64,000 nucleotides of DNA from Bartonella tamiae Th239 (GTDB lineage Bacteria > Pseudomonadota > Alphaproteobacteria > Rhizobiales > Rhizobiaceae): assembly GCF_000278275.1 (NCBI RefSeq), contig NZ_JH725147.1:100148-164147 (forward strand). The letters are read 5' to 3'. The translations under genes and the position numbers were made by a program. Under the pieces are notes generated by a model. That model saw nothing but the letters and a program-made list of their open reading frames with translations. It had not been told where the DNA came from and searched no databases. Position 1 is the stretch's first letter. Each line of letters starts with the position of its first letter. Below are positions 58,974-64,000 of this stretch, in pieces.

Positions 58974-59882
58974 CTAAACCTTTTCCACTTCTGGACGACC
59001 AAGAATGCCTGAGGGCATAAAAATCAAAACAATGGCTAGAATTGCAAAAACGGCAACATCTTTATATTCGGGTGGAAAATAGGTTTGCCAAAAAGCCTCT
59101 GTTAAGCCAATCAAAAGCCCACCTAAAACGGCTCCAGGTAGTGAGCCAATACCACCAAGAACAGCAGCAGTAAAGGCTTTGATCCCCGGTATAAAACCAT
59201 CAGAAAAGTGAATTTGTCCATAATTGACAAGATAAAGCGTTCCAGCAATTGCCGCCAATCCAGCACCCATTATAAATGTGATGGAAATGGTTCGATTAAC
59301 ATTAATACCTAAAAGTGCGGCCATTTTTCCGTCTTGTTCTACCGCGCGCTGAGCGCGCCCCAAAGGGGTTTTGCTTACGATATAAGAAAAAATAATTAAT
59401 AAGACTGCCGTCACTGCAACCACTAAAAGCTGCTTATTTAAGACAACCACATTCGTTCCAGGAATAGTAAAACTGCCACTCACAAGATCAGGAATTGATT
59501 TATTCCGTGCACCTTGTTCCACTTGAACAAAATTACGCAAAACAAAGGACATGCCTATAGCCGTAATAAGCGGAGCAAGACGAAACGACCCGCGCAAAGG
59601 ACGGTAAGCAATGCGTTCAACAACCCAACTCCAAACAGAAGTAAACACCATAGAAATAATCAACATAATGAGAAGTGCCAAAGCAATGGGAACGGCCGCA
59701 GGCAATGTCATAAGCATCATAAAAACAATAAGTGCAATAAAAGCACCAATCATAAAAATATCGCCATGAGCAAAATTGATCATGCCCAAAATACCATAAA
59801 CCATTGTATAGCCAATGGCGATCAGTCCATAAATAGCACCAAGTGCTAAGCCATTAACTAGCTGCTGAAGAAAATAATCCAT
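58974..59882 (-). CDS. livH: Branched-chain amino acid ABC transporter permease LivH
   Basis: 302 aa permease. Starts with LVNGLALGAIYGLIAIGYTMVYGILGMINFAHGDIFMIG, the classical LivH signature, eight hydrophobic segments, AAVLGGIGSLPGAVLGG. First gene of livH-livM-livG-livF. No solute-binding protein (LivJ/K) gene lies in the window. Confidence 0.94.
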   Translation of the reverse strand: MDYFLQQLVNGLALGAIYGLIAIGYTMVYGILGMINFAHGDIFMIGAFIALIVFMMLMTLPAAVPIALALLIMLIISMVFTSVWSWVVERIAYRPLRGSFRLAPLITAIGMSFVLRNFVQVEQGARNKSIPDLVSGSFTIPGTNVVVLNKQLLVVAVTAVLLIIFSYIVSKTPLGRAQRAVEQDGKMAALLGINVNRTISITFIMGAGLAAIAGTLYLVNYGQIHFSDGFIPGIKAFTAAVLGGIGSLPGAVLGGLLIGLTEAFWQTYFPPEYKDVAVFAILAIVLIFMPSGILGRPEVEKV

Positions 59883-60038
59883 TCAGGGTTATTCCTATTA
59901 AATTTTTGTTTCAACCAACGTAAAGTGCCCTTCTTAAAAAGCAAACCGCTTTTTAAGGGTATTTTTTGAAAAATGCAAAATGATTTCACCAAAACAAAAG
60001 CGTTTTATAATAATTGCTTATAAATTAGCAATAAGACA

Positions 60039-61064
60039 TTAGTCTTCAGCTTTTAAGGATTGTTCTGGATCAACCTTTGTATCGACATGTGTCACAACTG
60101 ACATGCCGGGAATAAGTCTATCTCGATCCTCTTGATTGGGCATAATCTCAATACGAACAGGAATACGTTGTGCTACTTTGGTAAAATTACCTGTGGCATT
60201 ATCGGGTTTTAAAACAGAAAACTCTGATCCTGCTGCAGGTGAAAATCTGACGACAATCCCTTTCATTTTTTTATCATTCAAAGCATCAACAGAAAAAACA
60301 ACAGGCTGACCTATCTTCATATTATGTAATTGGGTTTCCTTATAATTGGCAATTATCCAAATTTCATCTGGCACCACAGACACCAATTGTGAGCCAGCAG
60401 AAACATATTGTCCAAATTTTGCGCCTACTTCTCCCACACGTCCGTTTCGTGGCGAATAAATTTTAGTATGATCAAGATCAATTTGCGCCAACTCAACCGC
60501 CGCCTCTGCACTTTCAACATCAGCCTGCAATCCTTCACGATCAACTAGAATTTTTTTCAATGCTTGTTGGCTTACATCCAATGCCGCACGCGATTGATCA
60601 AGATCCGCACGCGCTGCATCTTCGCTGCTTTGAGAAGACACGCCACGTTCCGTGAGCGGTTTAATACGATCCCAATTCAGTTGTGAATTTACAAGCGCTG
60701 CTTCTGCCGAGCGAATATCTGCTTTGGCTGATTCTTCTTGCTGATGGGAACTCGCCAATGCTGCTTTTTTAGCATCAAGTGTGGCTATTGCTTGATCGAG
60801 TTTTTGTTTATAAATGCGATCATCAATTTGAATAAGAAGCTGACCTTGTTTCACTCTTTCATAATCTTTTATATTAACTTCTGAGATATTGCCAGCAATT
60901 TGCGGACTAATAACGGTTACAAATCCTTTCACATAAGCATTATCAGTTGTTTGCACACTGCCAACAAAGGGGGGTAAATTCCACGCCCATAAGATCAGTA
61001 ATATACCGCAAATACCCGCTATAAGGGAAACTGCTGTTGCCTTTGATCGCAAAAACTTAATCAT
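60039..61064 (-). CDS. HlyD/EmrA-family membrane fusion protein
   Basis: 341 aa periplasmic adaptor: one N-terminal membrane anchor (residues 12-30), barrel-sandwich lipoyl half QTTDNAYVKGFVTVISPQIAGNISEV, a long coiled-coil hairpin (about 80-180), the second lipoyl half and a beta-barrel with NATGNFTKVAQRIPVRIEI. Works with the 14-TM pump gene upstream, 37 bases away; a TolC-like outer-membrane partner would be required, and none is here. Confidence 0.93.
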   Translation of the reverse strand: MIKFLRSKATAVSLIAGICGILLILWAWNLPPFVGSVQTTDNAYVKGFVTVISPQIAGNISEVNIKDYERVKQGQLLIQIDDRIYKQKLDQAIATLDAKKAALASSHQQEESAKADIRSAEAALVNSQLNWDRIKPLTERGVSSQSSEDAARADLDQSRAALDVSQQALKKILVDREGLQADVESAEAAVELAQIDLDHTKIYSPRNGRVGEVGAKFGQYVSAGSQLVSVVPDEIWIIANYKETQLHNMKIGQPVVFSVDALNDKKMKGIVVRFSPAAGSEFSVLKPDNATGNFTKVAQRIPVRIEIMPNQEDRDRLIPGMSVVTHVDTKVDPEQSLKAED

Positions 61065-61101
61065 TGTTTTTATACCATATTCTTATCTTATGTTTCTTCA
61101 T

Positions 61102-62745
61102 TTAGTGTGATGTGCTTATTCTTTGCCGTGCATTCCAATTTTTATACGCAGTTACTGCCATTTTTACCAATAATAAGACAAGAACGGATAAAGCAATAAT
61201 TGAATATAGCCGAAAAACATCATTATAGGCCAAGACATTGGCTTCTAAAGTTGCTTTTTTTGCCAAGGCCGATACACCTTCAGCATTTAACAATGTCTGA
61301 TCGTTTAAAACATGTGCATAGCTTGCCGAAAGTTGTTTGATTTCTGCTGCCACAATGGGATCACTTAGAACGATTTTCTGGCTTAAAATATTCGAATGAT
61401 ATTTTTCGAATATAGTTTGCAAGCTGCCAAAAAACGCCGAACTCATAATTCCACCTGTGCTTTGGGTAAACAGAAAAACCGCGATAAAACTTAAAATATA
61501 ATTGGGACCTCGAGCAATGGCAGTTGCTAAGCCTTTGGACATAGAGGGGGGAAGAAAGAGTGCATAACCAAAACCTATCATTCCTTGACTTAAAATCATT
61601 TGTTCAGGACGCGTAAGATTTGTTGCATGACTATCCATAAATGATCCGCTAGCCAAGAGGATGAGTGCAATAATATGAAAGAAATCTTCTCGCCCTGGGC
61701 GAAAGAAAACAGCGCTGGTAAAGCCACCAAGAACCGTACCAATCACCACAGCAATATACATTGGTGCCATTTCACGGTTGAGTAAACCAAATAGATTAAA
61801 AAAATTGGCCGCTAACGTCGATTGTTCAGAAAGTAAAATCCGAAATAACAACAAAACAACCGCTATATGCAACATTTCACGACTAAAGAGCCAGCGCAAA
61901 TCTATTAACGGATTTTTACGGTTAAGCTCAATAATTGCAGCCAACATCAAACAAAAAACCGCAAAAGCCAACCACCACCCCATCCACGGGGCCTCACGCC
62001 ACCAATAAAAGCGACCAACTGGCATAATGGCAGCATTAATGCCCAATCCTACAGCGATCAAACTATAGCTGACAAAGTCAAGTTTTTCGATAACCTTAGA
62101 ACGTGGCATAGGTGTTAGCGGTAAAGAAAAAATACATCCAAGCCCAATAAGAACCAATCCCATTTCTAACGCATACAATCCATGAAAACCAGCATGATCA
62201 ATAAGCGAAGGAGAAACCAAACGGGACAAAGGTACCGCCAATGCAACATTCATTAAATTAAGACTTAGACCTACCGTTCGTTTTTTAGCAGGAGCAAAAG
62301 CCTCCATCATATAAAAAAAAGCAAGAGAGGACATAGGTGCTGCTGCCATTCCTGCAAAAAAACGCACAATGATAGCAGAACCTAGATCCGTCACAAAAAG
62401 ATGCAAACTACACACAAGCACAAAACAAAGGATAGAAAGCTCGGCAAATGCACGTAAACCATATTGGTTTCGTATTTTAATCAAGATAATGGCCATACTC
62501 ACATTGGGCGCCATATACGCACCAACGAGCCAAGTCGTTTCAACTGTTGTTGCGTGGAAATAGCCAGTAAGCTGATTGATATTAGATTGCACCATATTGG
62601 CGCCAAGCCCATAAGCCCATTGTAAAATACAAGAGGCAAAAATATAAATCATACATTTAGGAAGAGGTCCTGCAAAAACTTTTCCTGGATTAGGAAAAGG
62701 TGGTTCTCTCTCATCATTGGGTATGGCGGCTACACTTTCACTCAT
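61102..62745 (-). CDS. MFS multidrug efflux pump, DHA2 (EmrB-like)
   Basis: 547 aa with about 14 hydrophobic segments, the drug-H+ antiporter-2 layout. The N-terminal segment WAYGLGANMVQSNINQL, a cytosolic motif-A-like loop, and the GMAAAPMSSLAFFYMMEAFAP motif-C-like helix are visible. Paired with an HlyD adaptor, so it probably exports across both membranes. The ATG overlaps the MarR gene stop by four bases (ATGA at 62742-62745). Substrate unknown. Confidence 0.9.
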   Translation of the reverse strand: MSESVAAIPNDEREPPFPNPGKVFAGPLPKCMIYIFASCILQWAYGLGANMVQSNINQLTGYFHATTVETTWLVGAYMAPNVSMAIILIKIRNQYGLRAFAELSILCFVLVCSLHLFVTDLGSAIIVRFFAGMAAAPMSSLAFFYMMEAFAPAKKRTVGLSLNLMNVALAVPLSRLVSPSLIDHAGFHGLYALEMGLVLIGLGCIFSLPLTPMPRSKVIEKLDFVSYSLIAVGLGINAAIMPVGRFYWWREAPWMGWWLAFAVFCLMLAAIIELNRKNPLIDLRWLFSREMLHIAVVLLLFRILLSEQSTLAANFFNLFGLLNREMAPMYIAVVIGTVLGGFTSAVFFRPGREDFFHIIALILLASGSFMDSHATNLTRPEQMILSQGMIGFGYALFLPPSMSKGLATAIARGPNYILSFIAVFLFTQSTGGIMSSAFFGSLQTIFEKYHSNILSQKIVLSDPIVAAEIKQLSASYAHVLNDQTLLNAEGVSALAKKATLEANVLAYNDVFRLYSIIALSVLVLLLVKMAVTAYKNWNARQRISTSH

Positions 62746-63194
62746 AATCGCCCCTCTTTTTCGATTATGTCAGCCATGCGTATCAAAAGGGATAACATTT
62801 TTTGAGTATCATTTTGCGAAACATCTGCCAAAACAACGTCACATAATTGTGCCGAAAACCTTTCAATCCCTCTAATCATTTTATGTCCTTTTGGTGTCAA
62901 ATCCAAATATTTAGCACGCCGATCTTCCTTAGACACATCGCGCTCCACAAAACCTTGAATTTCCAAGGCATCAATTAAGCGCACAATTGTGGCATGTTCA
63001 ATATTGAGATAATGTGCCAAATCTTTTTGATAAATTTTTCCATGATCTTTCAGCACTCTTAAAACACGCGCTCGCGCAAGAGTTAAGCCATATTGGCCAA
63101 TGCGTGCATCATATAAAATGCGTAATTTACGACTAACCATCAGCAAAAGATTAATCAGTTGCTCCTGATCTTGTAACGTCTGGGACGGGCACAT
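62742..63194 (-). CDS. MarR family transcriptional regulator
   Basis: 150 aa winged-helix regulator. The wHTH is around residues 55-100 (YQKDLAHYLNIEHATIVRLIDALEIQGFVERDVSKEDRRAKYLDLTPKG), the MarR hallmark. First gene of the marR-MFS-HlyD operon, so it most likely represses its own operon until a ligand binds. Confidence 0.94.
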   Translation of the reverse strand: MCPSQTLQDQEQLINLLLMVSRKLRILYDARIGQYGLTLARARVLRVLKDHGKIYQKDLAHYLNIEHATIVRLIDALEIQGFVERDVSKEDRRAKYLDLTPKGHKMIRGIERFSAQLCDVVLADVSQNDTQKMLSLLIRMADIIEKEGRL

Positions 63195-63212
63195 TGGAAA
63201 AACTTTGTAGTA

Positions 63213-63231
63213 AGCTAATTATTTCATAGCT
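63213..63231. promoter_or_regulatory. Possible MarR operator
   Basis: AGCTA (63213-63217), nine bases, TAGCT (63227-63231): a perfect five-base inverted repeat 19-37 bases upstream of the MarR start. The arm spacing suits a dimeric winged-helix protein, but short repeats arise by chance. Confidence 0.35.
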
Positions 63232-63960
63232 ACATATAGAATCCTCATTTAACGGGTGCAATGGGATTCAGCCAATTTCACGAAGGAGTGATCTTAAGGA
63301 CAAATATTAAAGACAAATCATTGTTTATATTTATAATTTTTAAAAAAAATGAACTAAAATGAAACAATATTTTGAGACTCACATCTGTGCAAACAGACTG
63401 ATATGCGTAAATCTGCACGCAATTTTGTCAAAAAAACGATAATATCTTTTAAAAAATTAAATGAATAACAAACAAAAATATCATTCTGATGATTGAAAGG
63501 TTACATGCTGAAGTTTAAGCCCCATTCATTTTGTTAAAAGGTCATGGTTCAGTAACAAATTTACCAAAGTAAGATAGTAATAAGCGGATATACGAGCTGC
63601 TTGCGCTTTCTGTCAAAGCAGAGTGAAGCTGTTTTTATGTCTGTCGGACAGGGAAAATCTTCGTGACTACCTTTATCAAAAAAACTTTAAAATGATCTTA
63701 TTTTTTATGACATCTTTTATCGTTCGCGCATTAATTTCCATACAAATTTTAATAAATTTTACGGAGACTAAACCTAAAACCCTCATTTTAGACAGAAGGC
63801 GTTTAGACACAAAGTAAATGAATACAGAGCATTGATCAGCTTACTTGTTCTTATGAGAAAATTTTTTTGAAGAAAACCTTGTTAAAATCGAATTCTGATC
63901 AATAATTGCGGTTTAAAACCATTTTTGCCAATTAAAAAGTAACCAAAAGCTAAGAATTTA
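63232..63960. other. Intergenic with repeat copy 2
   Basis: About 730 AT-rich bases past the MarR promoter. Contains copy 2 of the dispersed repeat (63601-63635). A 64-codon plus-strand frame at 63623-63817 shows no recognisable motif and is not called. Confidence 0.5.
63601..63635 (+). repeat. Imperfect dispersed repeat, copy 2
   Basis: Counterpart of 49797-49831, 31 of 35 matching bases. Both copies lie in gene-free DNA. Confidence 0.6.
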
Positions 63961-64000
63961 AAGCCATCAAGCCATCAAGCCATCAAGCCATCAAGCCATC
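63961..64000 (+). repeat. AAGCCATC octamer tandem repeat
   Basis: Five perfect head-to-tail copies of the octamer AAGCCATC, reaching the window edge, so the true copy number is unknown. Such short tandem arrays change length by slippage and can switch nearby genes or promoters. Confidence 0.95.

Noticed and set aside
60013..60032. ATTGCT/AGCAAT inverted repeat after the HlyD-family gene
   Set aside because: Six AT-rich base pairs without a clear U-run; could be a terminator but support is too thin.
63623..63817. 64-codon plus-strand frame near the right edge
   Set aside because: Overlaps the dispersed repeat, no recognisable motif and poor start context.
1..64000. CRISPR arrays, insertion sequences, prophage, tRNA, rRNA, toxin-antitoxin or secretion gene clusters
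   Set aside because: Looked for on both strands; no regularly spaced repeats, transposase or integrase motifs, tRNA cloverleaf or cluster recognised. Short tRNAs could be missed by eye.

Overview
The window is AT-rich bacterial chromosome of an alphaproteobacterium in the Hyphomicrobiales (Rhizobiales). The closest fit is Bartonellaceae or a low-GC relative. This rests on an Omp2-type porin, RcdA, TrcR, GapR and DUF1036/DUF4164/DUF6867 proteins, a helicase-S4-fdxA-carD-rpoH2 block, a class I aldolase beside pgk, gap and tkt, and zinc-free L31, L32 and L36. Genus is inference. Most of the window is housekeeping; I see no phage, insertion sequence, CRISPR array, tRNA or rRNA, and no convincing unknown multi-gene system.

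Layout: 1-2064 is a glutamine ABC importer (glnHPQ, glnQ cut by the window edge). 2447-5668 holds ybgC, ruvB, ruvA, ruvC and the CtrA-proteolysis adaptor rcdA. An OpgC-family acyltransferase follows. 7338-10454 reads ThiE-like, Sel1-repeat protein, EF-P and SuhB. Then come an ABC exporter, rpmE, and yebC, a YmdB-type phosphodiesterase and fau, with a 6S RNA upstream of fau. 16.4-21.9 kb has a TPR protein, rpmJ (41 codons), ydcH-purE-purK, a second ydcH, a quinone oxidoreductase and trcR. 22.0-23.1 kb is a gene graveyard with relics of a metallo-beta-lactamase-fold hydrolase and a ChaA-type cation antiporter. A porin follows.

24.8-30.4 kb carries central carbon genes (fba, pgk, gap, tkt), then DUF4164-zapA, pyk with a DUF1036 gene, an N-formylglutamate amidohydrolase family gene, gapR, an Uup-type ABC-F protein, a glycine-zipper lipoprotein, thiamine pyrophosphokinase and an M48 lipoprotein protease. 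40.5-48.5 kb has a CDF metal transporter, rpoH2, carD, fdxA, an S4 protein and a SUV3-like helicase. 49.3-54.1 kb has rpmF, mtgA, a farnesyl diphosphate synthase, a YigZ protein and ispG, so two isoprenoid genes and a peptidoglycan polymerase lie together. 55.3-59.9 kb is livHMGF plus a DUF6867 gene with no binding protein in sight. 60.0-63.2 kb is a MarR-MFS-HlyD efflux operon.

The best leads for a second look are: a general-stress (EcfG-type) promoter match upstream of rpoH2; the 1.3 kb gene-free rpoH2-carD interval with an orphan terminator; the two pseudogenes; breaks in expected Rhizobiales gene order; an imperfect dispersed repeat; and an AAGCCATC octamer tandem array running off the right edge.
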